DNA of 64,000 nucleotides from Streptomyces sp. NBC_01016 (GCF_026341035.1 NZ_JAPEOQ010000001.1:1116001-1180000), one strand, 5' to 3'. Positions 1 through 9,436 are shown, counted from the first letter of the stretch. Notes: generated by a model from the letters alone, not told the origin. A program made the numbers and translations.

Positions 1-6
1 ACAAGG

Positions 7-1089
7 TCAGCGCTCGACCTCGCCCTTGATGAACTTCTCGACGTTGGCGTAGGCCTCGTCGTCGAAGTACTGCACCGGCGGGGACTTCATGAAGTACGAG
101 GACGCGGAGAGGATCGGGCCGCCGATGCCGCGGTCCTTGGCGATCTTCGCGGCACGCAGGGCGTCGATGATGACACCCGCCGAGTTCGGGGAGTCCCAGA
201 CCTCGAGCTTGTACTCCAGGTTCAGCGGGACCTCGCCGAAGGCACGGCCCTCGAGGCGGACGTACGCCCACTTGCGGTCGTCGAGCCACGCGACGTAGTC
301 GGACGGGCCGATGTGGACGTTGTTCTCGCCCAGCTCGCGGTCGCGGATCTGCGAGGTGACGGCCTGCGTCTTCGAGATCTTCTTCGACTCGAGACGGTCG
401 CGCTCCAGCATGTTCTTGAAGTCCATGTTGCCGCCGACGTTGAGCTGCATGGTGCGCTCAAGACGGACACCGCGGTCCTCGAACAGCTTCGCCATCACGC
501 GGTGCGTGATGGTCGCGCCGACCTGCGACTTGATGTCGTCACCGACGATCGGGACGCCGGCCTCGGTGAACTTGTCCGCCCACTCCTTGGTGCCGGCGAT
601 GAAGACCGGGAGGGCGTTGACGAACGCGACCTTGGCGTCGATGGCGCACTGGGCGTAGAACTTCGCCGCATCGTCGGAGCCGACGGGCAGGTAGCAGACG
701 AGAACGTCGACCTGCTTGTCCTTGAGGATCTGGACGATGTCGACCGGGGCCTCGGAGGACTCCTCGATCGTCTCGCGGTAGTAGCGGCCCAGGCCGTCGA
801 GCGTGTGGCCACGCTGGACCTCGACGCCCTTGTTCGGCACGTCGGCGATCTTGATGGTGTTGTTCTCGGACGCGCCGATGGCGTCCGAGAGGTCCAGGCC
901 GACCTTCTTCGCGTCGACGTCGAACGCGGCGACGAACTCGACGTCACCGACGTGGTAGTCGCCGAACTGTACGTGCATCAGGCCCGGGACCTTGGTCTCC
1001 GGGTCGGCGTCCCTGTAGAACTCGACGCCCTGCACCAGCGAGGCGGCGCAGTTGCCCACGCCGACGATGGCTACGCGAACCGAACCCAT
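7..1089 (-). CDS. ino1: myo-inositol-1-phosphate synthase
   Basis: This enzyme turns glucose 6-phosphate into 1L-myo-inositol 1-phosphate using NAD. In actinobacteria the product feeds mycothiol and phosphatidylinositol. The protein has 360 residues, the usual bacterial short form. A Rossmann loop lies at residues 6-21 ([12 protein letters not shown]), and the family stretches [23 protein letters not shown] and NVGGNMDF follow. I chose the ATG at 1089 because GGGAG lies 8 nt upstream of it and it gives the standard N-terminus; an in-frame GTG at 1137 would add an unconserved tail. It lies 44 nt downstream of a padR gene on the same strand, so the two probably form one autoregulated unit. Identification is from recognised family sequence. 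Confidence 0.96.
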   Translation of the reverse strand: MGSVRVAIVGVGNCAASLVQGVEFYRDADPETKVPGLMHVQFGDYHVGDVEFVAAFDVDAKKVGLDLSDAIGASENNTIKIADVPNKGVEVQRGHTLDGLGRYYRETIEESSEAPVDIVQILKDKQVDVLVCYLPVGSDDAAKFYAQCAIDAKVAFVNALPVFIAGTKEWADKFTEAGVPIVGDDIKSQVGATITHRVMAKLFEDRGVRLERTMQLNVGGNMDFKNMLERDRLESKKISKTQAVTSQIRDRELGENNVHIGPSDYVAWLDDRKWAYVRLEGRAFGEVPLNLEYKLEVWDSPNSAGVIIDALRAAKIAKDRGIGGPILSASSYFMKSPPVQYFDDEAYANVEKFIKGEVER

Positions 1090-1133
1090 TCCGGTTGCTC
1101 CCTGTGTGTACTCGGTGAAGCCCTGACCGGGCT

Positions 1134-1814
1134 TCACGTGGCGGTGTCGTCGGACGGATCCGGCCGGGTGCTGTCCCGGTGCCGGGGCAGGCCGCCCGTC
1201 TCTCCAGATGTGTCCTGCTGAGCCGCGCCCCCCGGGCCGGAGCCACGTTGGTCACGGCCCGCGCGCTCGCTCTCGATGAGCTCGTTCAGCCAGCGCACTT
1301 CGCGCTCCACGGACTCCATGCCGTGCCGCTGCAGTTCGAGCGTGTAGTCGTCCAAGCGCTCGCGGGTGCGGGCGAAGGAGATGCGCATCTTCTCGAGGCG
1401 CTCCTCCAGACGGCTGCGACGGCCCTCGAGGACGCGCATGCGCACGTCCCGCGACGTCTGCCCGAAGAAGGCGAAGCGCGCGGCGAAGTGCTCGTCCTCG
1501 TATGCATCGGGGCCGGTCTGCGAGAGCAGGTCCTCGAAGTGCTCCTTACCTTCCGCCGTCAACCGATAGACGATCTTGGCGCGACGCCCTGCGAGTGGAG
1601 CCGCGGGGGTGTCGTCGGGTCCTGAACCCGATTCCTCGATCAACCAGCCGTTGGCGACCAGCGTCTTGAGGCAGGGGTACAGCGTCCCGTAGCTGAAGGC
1701 GCGGAAGATTCCGAGTGAAGTGTTGAGTCGCTTGCGCAGCTCGTAGCCGTGCATCGGGGACTCGCGGAGCAGTCCGAGTACGGCGAACTCGAGGATGCCG
1801 GAGCGTCGGCTCAT
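1134..1814 (-). CDS. PadR-family transcriptional regulator
   Basis: A 226-residue DNA-binding protein. The N-terminal winged helix-turn-helix of the PadR family covers roughly residues 5-90, with the typical stretches [18 protein letters not shown] and [14 protein letters not shown] long helical C-terminal half (about 100-190) matches the dimerisation part of the family. The ATG at 1814 has a strong GAGGAGG ribosome site 5 nt upstream. A perfect 9-1-9 inverted repeat lies 54 nt upstream of the start (1868-1886), the expected place for autoregulation. The gene reads into ino1, so inositol synthesis is the likely target. The ligand cannot be seen. Confidence 0.92.
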   Translation of the reverse strand: MSRRSGILEFAVLGLLRESPMHGYELRKRLNTSLGIFRAFSYGTLYPCLKTLVANGWLIEESGSGPDDTPAAPLAGRRAKIVYRLTAEGKEHFEDLLSQTGPDAYEDEHFAARFAFFGQTSRDVRMRVLEGRRSRLEERLEKMRISFARTRERLDDYTLELQRHGMESVEREVRWLNELIESERAGRDQRGSGPGGAAQQDTSGETGGLPRHRDSTRPDPSDDTAT

Positions 1815-2189
1815 CGTCGCCTCCTCCTCTGCCGCGGGCCCTTGTATCGACTCTTTATGTCGAGCTGATGTATCGACTCGATACATCCCGACGATAGAAC
1901 TGCTCTTCGGCTGCGGCAAGTGCGATCACGGTGAACGGCGTCACATCACTGATTCGTAGGAATCGAGTTGCCTGATTTGGGGTGAAGTTCGGCCCTAGGA
2001 GGGTTTTGACGGTGCGTAGTCTGTCCGCCATGCAGACCACCGGGAACCAAGTGACGCCTGTGGGCGTCGTCGTCCCCGGTGTAGTGCGGGTGAGTGCCGA
2101 AAGGGGCGCATCCGTACTCCGGGGGGACCGGAAACCAGACGCCGTTTCCAGGCGCGTGACCCCGCGCCTGCCCGAGGAGTAGTCGTTCG
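1815..2189. other. divergent intergenic region between padR and the penicillin-binding protein gene
   Basis: This 375-base gap separates divergent genes. It holds the palindrome at 1868-1886 and, nearer the middle, a short inverted repeat GATTC-gtag-GAATC at 1951-1964 that could be an operator or transcript hairpin. No convincing small ORF or RNA gene is seen. The ribosome site GAGGAG for the rightward gene lies at 2173-2178. Confidence 0.5.
1868..1886. promoter_or_regulatory. probable PadR operator, 9-1-9 palindrome
   Basis: The 19 bases ATGTATCGACTCGATACAT are a perfect inverted repeat around one central base. PadR proteins are known to bind ATGT...ACAT dyads. It lies in the promoter region of padR. 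A second half-site, TGTATCGA, lies at 1843-1850, followed by a degenerate partner (TTATGT, 1853-1858), so two dimers could bind side by side. Confidence 0.7.
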
Positions 2190-4943
2190 ATGAGCGAGCA
2201 CCGTCGCAAACCGCCGCAGCCGCAGGGCGGTGGGCGCGCCGCGGCCCGTCGCGGAGCATTCGGATCACCATCGGGCCGCCGCGCGGCACCGCGTGGAGGT
2301 TCCGCCTCGTCCTCCGCTTCCTATGACCCCCCGAGTTCAACGGGCTCAACGGGCTCGCAAGGGAGCCCGGAGGAGGAACGCCCCTGGGGCGGTCGCGCAG
2401 AAGCCCGTAAGGCGGCCCAGCGCGGCGGTCGACGCAGGTCGGCCGATGGCGCCGGAGGCGGCGGTGGCGGCGGTGGCGGCCGCCGAGGTGGCGGCGGACC
2501 CGGCGGTGGCGGTCCCGGCGGCCCGTACGGCGCGGGGCGCGGCGGCCCGGAGAAGAAGAAGTTCGTCGACTACCCGCGCGCGTACAAGTACGGCTGGCGC
2601 CGCTGGGTGCCCTCCTGGCGCCTGGTGACCGGCATGTGCGTCGGTCTGTTCGGCAGCATGATGGTCGCGGCCGGCCTCGCGTACGCGCTGGTGGGTGTGC
2701 CCGACCCGGCCAAGACGGCGACGGCGCAGAACAACGTCTACTACTGGTCCGACGACACGCAGATGGTCGCCACCGGTGGCGAGACCAACCGGCAGATCAT
2801 CAAGTACGAGGACATCCCGAAGTCCATGCGCTACGCCGTCATGTCGGCGGAGAACAAGACGTTCGAGACGGACAAGGGCGTCGACCCGATGGGTATCGCC
2901 CGTGCCGTGTTCAACATGGCCAAGGGCGGCGAGACGCAGGGCGGCTCGACCATCACCCAGCAGTACGTGAAGAACGCGATGCTGGACGACCAGTCCCAGA
3001 CGGTGGGCCGAAAGCTCAAGGAGCTGTTCGTCTCCATAAAGGTCGGTCGGACGGTCGAGAAGGACGACGTCATGGCCGGCTATCTGAACTCGGCGTACTA
3101 CGGTCGCGGCGCCTACGGCATCCAGGCCGCGGCGCGCACCTACTTCGACGAGGACGCCACGAAGCTCAACGCGAGCCAGACCGCCTTCCTCGCGTCAGTG
3201 CTCAAGGGCTCCACGTACTACGACCCGGCGGGCTCGCCCGGCATCGACCCGGTCAACGCGACGCCGCAGAAGAACCGCGAGCGCGCCACGAAGCGTTGGT
3301 CGTGGATCCTCGGCGAAGAGGTCAAGGACGGGCGGCTGAGCCAGAGCCAGCGCGCCCAGTTCAAGAGCTTCCCCAAGCTGGAGAGCCCGCGCGCCAACGC
3401 GCAGCTCGGCGGCCAGACCGGCTATCTCGTCGACCTCGCCAAGGCGAACGCCGTCAAGAACAGCAACGGCAGGATCACCGAGGACGACCTGCAGAAGGGC
3501 GGCTACGAGATTCACACCACGTTCAACAAGAACAAGGTGAAGAAGCTCGAGAACGCCGTGAAGAAGGTCCGCAAGGAGAACCTTCAGAAGAACCGCAAGG
3601 TCAACGGGAAGTACGTGGACCGGCACGTCCAGTTCGGTGGTGCCTCCGTCAGCCCCAAGTCCGGCGCGATCGAGGCCATCTACGGCGGTGAGGACGCCAC
3701 CAAGCACTTCACCAACAACGCCGACGTCACCGGCGCCCAGGTCGGCTCGACCTTCAAGCCCTTCGTTCTCGCGGCTGCCTTCAAGTACGGAGTCAGGAAC
3801 CCGGAGGGGCCCGAAGTCCAGGACGCGAGCCAGCGCACGATCGCCTCCCCCAAGAGCCTGTACAGCGGCAAGAACGGGCTCAAGATCAAGGACTGGAAGG
3901 GGGACATCTGGACGAACGAGAAGGGCAAGCAGTGGAACCAGACCAACGACGGTAAGCAGTCGTACAACCGGCCGAGCTACCAGATCGATCTGCGCGAGGC
4001 CATGCGCGAGTCCGTGAACTCGGCCTATGTGCAGCTGGGCATGGACGTGGGTCTGAACAAGGTGCGGGCCGCGGCGAAGGGCGCCGGCATCCTGGACGAC
4101 AGCTTCGCCGACTCCAACTACCCCTCGTTCTCCCTCGGTACCTCCGACCCGAGCGCGATCCGCATGGCGGGCGCGTACGGCACGTTCGCGACCAGCGGTC
4201 AGCAGAACGATCCGTACTCGGTGAAGTCCGTCGACCGTGAGGGCGAGACCGTCTACCGGCACGATCCCAAGCCGGTGCGCGCCTTCGACACGAAGGTCGC
4301 GGACAACGTGACCGACGTCCTCAAGACCGTCGTCGACAAGGGCACGGGTACGGCGGCGCGACTGCCGGGCCGCGACGTGGCCGGCAAGACCGGTACCACC
4401 GACGGCAACAAGTCCGCCTGGTTCGTGGGCTACACCAAGCAGCTGTCCACCGCGATCACGATGTACCGGATGGACGACAACGAGAAGTCCAAGGACCGCA
4501 AGTTCCTCGAGATGTACGGAACCGGTGGTCAGGAGAAGATCCACGGTGCGTCGTTCCCGTCCGAGATCTGGCACGACTACATGGCGCAGGCCCTGAAGGG
4601 CCAGCCGAACGAGCCGTTCCCGACGCCGGAGCCCATCGGATCGCTCGTGGGCGCGACCCCGAGTCCCACGCCGACCCCGTCGGTCACGGCAACCCCGTCG
4701 GAGACCGCCCCGCCGTCCCCGTCGACCAGCGAGAGTACGTCGCCGTCCCCGACGCCCTCGGAGACGTGCAGCGACTGGGACTGGGCCTGCAAGAACGAAG
4801 ATGATGGGGGCACCGGGGAGACGGACACCGGAGGCGCGACCGACGGTGGAGCCTCGTCGACACCGAGCGACGGAAGTACCGACGACACCGGAGGCCCGGG
4901 CAATGGAAACGGCGGTGGCATCTTCGGAGGCCCCGACAGTTAG
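2190..4943 (+). CDS. class A penicillin-binding protein (GT51 transglycosylase/transpeptidase)
   Basis: A bifunctional peptidoglycan synthase of 917 residues anchored in the membrane. Residues 1-140 are a cytoplasmic tail rich in Gly, Arg and Ser, with glycine runs at about 88-112. One transmembrane helix lies at about 146-170. The GT51 domain follows, with AENKTFETDKG near 220 (motif 1) and GGSTITQQYVKN near 251. The transpeptidase domain has the active-site serine in GSTFKPF (Ser520), SVN at 608-610 and KTG at 733-735. The C-terminus is a Pro/Ser/Thr/Gly-rich tail. The ATG start has GAGGAG 11 nt upstream. The gene starts a cell-envelope cluster with the next three enzymes. It ends just before a parS site. 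Confidence 0.95.
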   Translation: MSEHRRKPPQPQGGGRAAARRGAFGSPSGRRAAPRGGSASSSASYDPPSSTGSTGSQGSPEEERPWGGRAEARKAAQRGGRRRSADGAGGGGGGGGGRRGGGGPGGGGPGGPYGAGRGGPEKKKFVDYPRAYKYGWRRWVPSWRLVTGMCVGLFGSMMVAAGLAYALVGVPDPAKTATAQNNVYYWSDDTQMVATGGETNRQIIKYEDIPKSMRYAVMSAENKTFETDKGVDPMGIARAVFNMAKGGETQGGSTITQQYVKNAMLDDQSQTVGRKLKELFVSIKVGRTVEKDDVMAGYLNSAYYGRGAYGIQAAARTYFDEDATKLNASQTAFLASVLKGSTYYDPAGSPGIDPVNATPQKNRERATKRWSWILGEEVKDGRLSQSQRAQFKSFPKLESPRANAQLGGQTGYLVDLAKANAVKNSNGRITEDDLQKGGYEIHTTFNKNKVKKLENAVKKVRKENLQKNRKVNGKYVDRHVQFGGASVSPKSGAIEAIYGGEDATKHFTNNADVTGAQVGSTFKPFVLAAAFKYGVRNPEGPEVQDASQRTIASPKSLYSGKNGLKIKDWKGDIWTNEKGKQWNQTNDGKQSYNRPSYQIDLREAMRESVNSAYVQLGMDVGLNKVRAAAKGAGILDDSFADSNYPSFSLGTSDPSAIRMAGAYGTFATSGQQNDPYSVKSVDREGETVYRHDPKPVRAFDTKVADNVTDVLKTVVDKGTGTAARLPGRDVAGKTGTTDGNKSAWFVGYTKQLSTAITMYRMDDNEKSKDRKFLEMYGTGGQEKIHGASFPSEIWHDYMAQALKGQPNEPFPTPEPIGSLVGATPSPTPTPSVTATPSETAPPSPSTSESTSPSPTPSETCSDWDWACKNEDDGGTGETDTGGATDGGASSTPSDGSTDDTGGPGNGNGGGIFGGPDS

Positions 4944-4964
4944 CCGACCCTGCCTCAACGCGCC

Positions 4965-4982
4965 GTGTTTCACGTGAAACAC
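4965..4982. promoter_or_regulatory. parS site (ParB-binding, chromosome segregation)
   Basis: GTTTCACGTGAAAC at 4967-4980 is the exact Streptomyces parS. Here the palindrome extends to 18 perfect bases (4965-4982). It lies 21 bases after the stop of the penicillin-binding protein gene, in the short gap before the glycosyltransferase gene. ParB recognition of this sequence is established for Streptomyces. Confidence 0.95.
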
Positions 4983-5072
4983 AGCGTGTTCCACGGCAGT
5001 CGAGGGCCGTCACACCCATCGGGTGTGGCGGCCCTCGCCCCGTTCTCAGGCTCGTACGGCAGGATGTGCCGC

Positions 5073-6584
5073 ATGCCCAGTGCAGAGACGACGAGCACGA
5101 ACCCGCAGCAGCCGGAACCGGAGCAGGTACGGCCGACGAGAGAGGACGAGGTCGCGGCCGCCGGAGCCGAGTTCATCGGCGGGCCCATCGGGCGACGCGC
5201 CCTGCTCGGGGGCTCCTGGTGGACGCCCGCGCGGGTGATCGCACTGGTCATGCTCGGCATGTTCGCGCTCGGCATGGTCCAGAAGTTCCCCTGCTACGAC
5301 GGTTCCTGGTTCTACGGCGCCAGCTCCCAGTACACACACGCCTGTTACTCGGACATCCCGCACCTCTACCAGGGACGCGGCTTCGCCGATGGCCTCGTGC
5401 CGTACTTCGACAAGCTCTCCGGCGACATGGACTACCTCGAATATCCGGTGCTCACCGGTGTGTTCATGGAGGTCGCCGCGTGGCTGACGCCGGGCAGCGG
5501 CTCCATCCAGCACCAGGAGCAGGTCTACTGGATGGTCAACGCCGGGATACTGATGATCTGCGCGGCGGTGATCGCCGTGTGCGTCACCCGCACCCACCGC
5601 AGGCGCCCCTGGGACGCCCTGCTGGTCGCTCTGGCGCCCGCTTTCGCGCTGACCGCCACCATCAATTGGGACCTCTTCGCGGTGGCGCTCACGGCGGCCG
5701 CGATGCTGATGTGGTCGCGGGGCAGGGCCTTCGCCTTCGGTGTGCTGCTCGGGCTTGCGACGGCCGCCAAGCTGTACCCGGTGCTGCTGCTCGGGCCGCT
5801 CTTCGTGCTGTGCTGGCGGGCCGGAAAGTGGCGGGAGTTCGGCAGGGCGGGCCTGGGCGTCGCCGTCTCGTGGCTGGCCGTGAACCTGCCGGTGATGATG
5901 CTGGCGCCCGAGGGCTGGTCGAAGTTCTACACGTTCAGCCAGGAGCGCGGAGTCGACTTCGGCTCCTTCTGGCTGATCATCTCCCAGCACCGGGACACGC
6001 CCCTCGACACCAACGTCGTCAACACCCTGGCCACGACGCTGATGGTGCTCGCCTGCCTCGGCGTCGCGGCGCTGACGCTCACCGCACCCCGTAGGCCGCG
6101 CTTCTCACAGCTCGCGTTCCTGGTGGTCGCGGCCTTCATCCTCACCAACAAGGTCTACTCGCCGCAGTACGTCCTGTGGCTGATCCCGCTCGCCGCGCTC
6201 GCGCGCCCCAAGTGGCGGGACTTCCTGATCTGGCAGGCGTGCGAGGTCGCGTACTTCCTGGGGATCTGGCTGTACCTCGCGTACACGACGAGCGGGGACA
6301 AGCACCAGGGACTGCCCGAGGACGGATACCAACTGGTCATCGCGGCACACCTGTTGGGCACGCTCTACATCTGCGCGATCATCGTGCGGGACATCTGGCT
6401 GCCCGACCGGGACGTGGTGCGCCGCTCCGGCGAGGACGACCCCACGGGCGGTGTCCTGGACGGCGCCAAGGACGTCTTCGTACTGGGGCAGGCGGCTCGC
6501 CCGCGGCGGCACCGGCACGCCGCTCGTACCGCGGAAGGGCCGGCGGCGGTCGACTGGGGCCGGGCCCCGGAAAGTTCACTCTGA
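5073..6584 (+). CDS. GT87-type membrane glycosyltransferase (DUF2029-like mannosyltransferase fold)
   Basis: A 503-residue polytopic membrane protein with about ten or more hydrophobic helices and a hydrophilic N-terminal tail of about 50 residues. It resembles polyprenyl-phosphate-dependent (GT-C fold) glycosyltransferases of the GT87 group, which use a lipid-linked sugar outside the membrane. Acidic residues in the first external loop (after the first helix; DKLSGDMDYLEYPVL) are typical of the fold. The start is uncertain: ATG 5073 has AGGA 8 nt upstream, ATG 5064 is in frame just before, and earlier codons would run through the parS site. The sugar acceptor is unknown. The position between a penicillin-binding protein gene and femX suggests an envelope role. 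Confidence 0.75.
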   Translation: MPSAETTSTNPQQPEPEQVRPTREDEVAAAGAEFIGGPIGRRALLGGSWWTPARVIALVMLGMFALGMVQKFPCYDGSWFYGASSQYTHACYSDIPHLYQGRGFADGLVPYFDKLSGDMDYLEYPVLTGVFMEVAAWLTPGSGSIQHQEQVYWMVNAGILMICAAVIAVCVTRTHRRRPWDALLVALAPAFALTATINWDLFAVALTAAAMLMWSRGRAFAFGVLLGLATAAKLYPVLLLGPLFVLCWRAGKWREFGRAGLGVAVSWLAVNLPVMMLAPEGWSKFYTFSQERGVDFGSFWLIISQHRDTPLDTNVVNTLATTLMVLACLGVAALTLTAPRRPRFSQLAFLVVAAFILTNKVYSPQYVLWLIPLAALARPKWRDFLIWQACEVAYFLGIWLYLAYTTSGDKHQGLPEDGYQLVIAAHLLGTLYICAIIVRDIWLPDRDVVRRSGEDDPTGGVLDGAKDVFVLGQAARPRRHRHAARTAEGPAAVDWGRAPESSL

Positions 6585-6610
6585 GCGAACGCGCTCGTTG
6601 AAGGCAACGA

Positions 6611-6649
6611 AAAGCGGGTCGGGCACCTCATGGGCGCCCGACCCGCTTT
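6611..6649. terminator. bidirectional hairpin terminator
   Basis: A perfect 14-bp stem (6611-6624 with 6636-6649) around an 11-nt loop, lying between the convergent glycosyltransferase and alanine-racemase-like genes. The arm begins AAAGCGGG and ends CCCGCTTT, so it has short A/T flanks in both directions. Confidence 0.8.
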
Positions 6650-6687
6650 CGTGTGTCCTACGTAGACCAGTGTCCTACCTGGACCAG

Positions 6688-6710
6688 GCACGCCCTACGT
6701 AGAGGCGTGC
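6688..6710. repeat. small hairpin with repeated CCTACGTAGA motif
   Basis: GCACGCC (6688-6694) pairs with GGCGTGC (6704-6710) around a loop containing CTACGTAGA. The same word CCTACGTAGA occurs about 36 bases earlier, around 6658-6667. It sits directly after the stop of the leftward alanine-racemase-like gene and may act as a second terminator or a transcript-stabilising stem. Confidence 0.4.
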
Positions 6711-6717
6711 TCAGTGG

Positions 6718-7749
6718 TCAGCGATCCACGATCCGGTCGAACTGCGTGGTGGTGTGTCGAAGGTGGGCCACCAGTTCCTCGCCGACCTGCGGCTCGGGGG
6801 CGTCGGACGGCACGAACAGGATCGACACCTGCATGTGCGGCGGCTCGGCGAACCAGCGCTGCTTGCCCGACCAGACGAACGGCGCCAGGTTCCGGTTCAC
6901 CGTGGCCAGGCCGGCCCGTGCGACGCCCTTGGCGCGCGGCATGACGCCGTGCACGGCCTTCGGGGCCTCCAGGCCCACACCGTGCGACGTACCGCCCGCC
7001 ACGACCACCAGCCAGCCGTCGGAGGGGGCCTTCTGCTGGCGGTAGCCGAACCGGTCGCCCTTCGCGACGCGCGTGACGTCCAGGACGGCGCCGCGGTACT
7101 CGGTCGCCTCGTGGTCGCCCAGCCACAGCCGCGTACCGATCCGCGCGCGGAAGCGGGTCTGCGGGAACTGCTGCTGCAGGCGCGCCAGTTCGTCGGCCTT
7201 CAGGTGGCTCACGAACATGGTGTGCAGCGGAAGGCGGGCCGCGCGCAGCCGGTCCATCCAGCCGATGACCTCCTCGACGGCGTCCGTGCCGTCGGTGCGG
7301 TCGAGCGGCAGGTGGATCGCGAAGCCCTCGAGACGCACGTCCTGTATGGCGTGCGCGAGCTGCGGCAGGTCCTGCTCGGTGACGCCGTGCCGCTTCATCG
7401 AGGACATGACCTCGATGACGACGCGGGCACCGACAAGGCCGTGCACGCCGTCGACGGAGGAGACGGAGCGGATGACGCGGTCGGGCAGCGGAACCGGCTC
7501 CTCGCCGCGCCGGAACGGCGTCAGGACCAGCAGGTCACCGCTGAACCAGTCCTTGATCCGGGCGGCCTCGTACGTGGTGCCGACGGCGAGGACGTCGGTG
7601 CCGAAGCGGGTCGCCTCTTCCGCGAGCCGTTCGTGGCCGAATCCGTAGCCGTTGCCCTTGCAGACGGGGACGAGCCCCGGAAACTGCTCGAGCACCTGCT
7701 TGTGGTGTGCCCGCCAGCGCGCGGTGTCGACGTAGAGCGTGAGCGCCAT
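6718..7749 (-). CDS. alanine-racemase-fold PLP protein, C-terminal active site divergent
   Basis: A 343-residue protein whose N-terminal barrel resembles alanine racemase: PVCKGNGYGFG (residues 27-37) carries the probable PLP lysine (the racemase form is VVKANAYGHG). The second half departs from canonical racemases. The GYADG and RVSMDQ regions that carry the catalytic tyrosine and its partners are not visible, and instead there is GDRFGYRQQ and AGGTSHGVGL. A classic racemase reaction is therefore doubtful. The gene lies 58 bases downstream of femX on the same strand, so a role in the supply or handling of an amino acid for peptidoglycan cross-bridges is a reasonable inference. It is not the main alanine racemase gene. 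Confidence 0.75.
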   Translation of the reverse strand: MALTLYVDTARWRAHHKQVLEQFPGLVPVCKGNGYGFGHERLAEEATRFGTDVLAVGTTYEAARIKDWFSGDLLVLTPFRRGEEPVPLPDRVIRSVSSVDGVHGLVGARVVIEVMSSMKRHGVTEQDLPQLAHAIQDVRLEGFAIHLPLDRTDGTDAVEEVIGWMDRLRAARLPLHTMFVSHLKADELARLQQQFPQTRFRARIGTRLWLGDHEATEYRGAVLDVTRVAKGDRFGYRQQKAPSDGWLVVVAGGTSHGVGLEAPKAVHGVMPRAKGVARAGLATVNRNLAPFVWSGKQRWFAEPPHMQVSILFVPSDAPEPQVGEELVAHLRHTTTQFDRIVDR

Positions 7750-7807
7750 GGCCGGTCCCGGAACCTTTCGTGGAGAGTACGGAGCTAGATCAGATTGTGC
7801 CGGGTGC

Positions 7808-8929
7808 TCAGCGACGCGACATGTAGATGTCGAGCGCCTTGTGCAGCAGCTTGTTGAGCGGGAAGTCCCACTCGCCCAGGTATTCGGCTGCCTGGCCGCC
7901 CGTACCGACCTTGAACTGGATCAGGCCGAAGAGGTGATCGGTCTCGTCCAGCGAGTCGGAGATGCCGCGCAGGTCGTAGACGGTGGCGCCGAGCGCGTAG
8001 GAGTCGCGCAGCATCCGCCACTGCATGGCATTGGACGGGCGCACCTCGCGGCCGATGTTGTCGGAGGCGCCGTAGGAGTACCAGACGTGCCCGCCGACGA
8101 CGAGCATCGTGGCGGCCGCCAGATTCACGCCGTTGTGCCGCGCGAAGTAGAGCCGCATCCGGTTGGGGTCCTCGGTGTTGAGGGCCGTCCACATGCGCTC
8201 GAAGTACGACAGCGGGCGCGGCCGGAAGTGGTCGCGCACGGCCGTGATCTCGTACAGCCGCTGCCACTCGGCGAGGTCCTGGTAGCCGCCCTGGACGACC
8301 TCGACGCCGGCCTTCTCGGCCTTCTTGATGTTGCGCCGCCACAGCTGGTTGAACTGCTTGTGCACTTCTTCCAGGGAGCGGTTCGCGAGCGGCACCTGGA
8401 AGACATAGCGCGGCTGTACGTCGCCGAAGCCGGCGCCGCCGTCCTCGCCCTGCTGCCAGCCCATGCGGCGGAGCTTGTCGGCGACCTCGAAGGCGCGCGG
8501 CTCGATGTGGTCCGCCTCGATGTCGCGCAGGCGCTTCACATCCGCGTCCTGGATGCCCTTCTTGATGGAGGGCGCGTCCCAGCGGCGAATGATGACCGGC
8601 GGGCCCATCTTCACGGAGAAGGCGCCCTGCTGCTTCAGATGCGCGAGCATCGGGCGCAGCCACTCTTCGAGGTTCGGGGCGTACCAGTTGATGACCGGGC
8701 CCTCGGGCAGGTACGCGAGATAGCGCTTGATCTTGGGGAGCTGTCGGTACAGCACGAGGCCCGCACCGACCATCTCGCCGGTGCGCTCGTCGAACCAGCC
8801 CAGGTGCTCGGAGCGCCACTCCGCCTTCACATCTGCCCATGCGGGAACCTGCATGTGGCTCGCCGAGGGCAGGCTCTGGATGTATGCCAGATGCTGCTCT
8901 CGGCTGATGGTCCTCAGGGTCAGGCTCAT
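7808..8929 (-). CDS. femX: FemX-type lipid II:glycine glycyltransferase
   Basis: A 373-residue member of the FemABX / MurM family. These enzymes use aminoacyl-tRNA to add the first cross-bridge residue to lipid II; in Streptomyces that residue is glycine on the LL-diaminopimelate stem. The family stretches are present: MPSASHMQVPAW-like N-terminus (PSASHMQVPAWADVK), YLPEGPVINW and the C-terminal domain with RLYFARHNGVNLAAATML, SYGASDN and YDLRGISDS. As remembered, the S. coelicolor orthologue at this place in the gene order is the essential FemX. It is followed by the alanine-racemase-like gene. The start ATG at 8929 gives a family-length protein. Confidence 0.88.
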   Translation of the reverse strand: MSLTLRTISREQHLAYIQSLPSASHMQVPAWADVKAEWRSEHLGWFDERTGEMVGAGLVLYRQLPKIKRYLAYLPEGPVINWYAPNLEEWLRPMLAHLKQQGAFSVKMGPPVIIRRWDAPSIKKGIQDADVKRLRDIEADHIEPRAFEVADKLRRMGWQQGEDGGAGFGDVQPRYVFQVPLANRSLEEVHKQFNQLWRRNIKKAEKAGVEVVQGGYQDLAEWQRLYEITAVRDHFRPRPLSYFERMWTALNTEDPNRMRLYFARHNGVNLAAATMLVVGGHVWYSYGASDNIGREVRPSNAMQWRMLRDSYALGATVYDLRGISDSLDETDHLFGLIQFKVGTGGQAAEYLGEWDFPLNKLLHKALDIYMSRR

Positions 8930-9079
8930 TCGGGGCGCTCCTCGGGCTGGTGTGTCCCCATGGGTACAGGGGCTCCGGCTCTCGCGCCGAAGCCTACTGC
9001 GCCCTGTGAGCGCCCCGACCGGCCGTATGGGAGGTCGGTGGTGAAGGCCGCCCCGCGGCGGCTTCCGAGGAGGGCCGCC

Positions 9080-9400
9080 TCAGCCGATGACCCCGCCGAA
9101 GAGGCCGCCATGGGCCATGCCGATGAAGAAGCCGATGGCCGACGCCCCCAGGCCCAGGATCAGGCCGAATCGTTCACGGGTCGTCTCGGAGACGAACTGG
9201 CCGTAGGCCCCGGCCAGGATGCCGACGAGCCCTGCCCAGGAGCTGAGGAGATGGAGACCGGGCCAGAGCGAGGAGATGATCGCGATCGCTCCGAGCACCA
9301 CGGTCACCCCGAGCAGGGTGTCCGGCAGCGGGTGGGGCTTGCCGTCCGTGGCGAAAAGGGAGGAGGAAACGGTGCTGTTGGGACGCATTACTTGTGCCAT
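9080..9400 (-). CDS. small membrane protein, unknown function
   Basis: A 106-residue protein with three hydrophobic segments (about residues 28-45, 52-70 and 80-100). The last of these is rich in glycine. I do not recognise a catalytic motif; similar short proteins lie beside rpsF in other Streptomyces. The ATG at 9400 is preferred because GGAGG lies 6 nt upstream. It is transcribed away from the rpsF operon and a 7-5-7 palindrome (9437-9455) lies 37 nt upstream of its start. Function is not assigned. Confidence 0.7.
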   Translation of the reverse strand: MAQVMRPNSTVSSSLFATDGKPHPLPDTLLGVTVVLGAIAIISSLWPGLHLLSSWAGLVGILAGAYGQFVSETTRERFGLILGLGASAIGFFIGMAHGGLFGGVIG

Positions 9401-9436
9401 GGGGCACCTCCTGCGGAAGCGGCGCATCGTAGCGCC

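Noticed and set aside
1131..1144. CACGTG-centred word GCTTCACGTGGCGG at the padR stop
   Set aside because: Right half of the palindrome does not match parS.
7428..7436. TTGTCGGTG on the minus strand inside the alanine-racemase-like gene
   Set aside because: Inside a coding region, no -10 box at eight bases and no gene start downstream.
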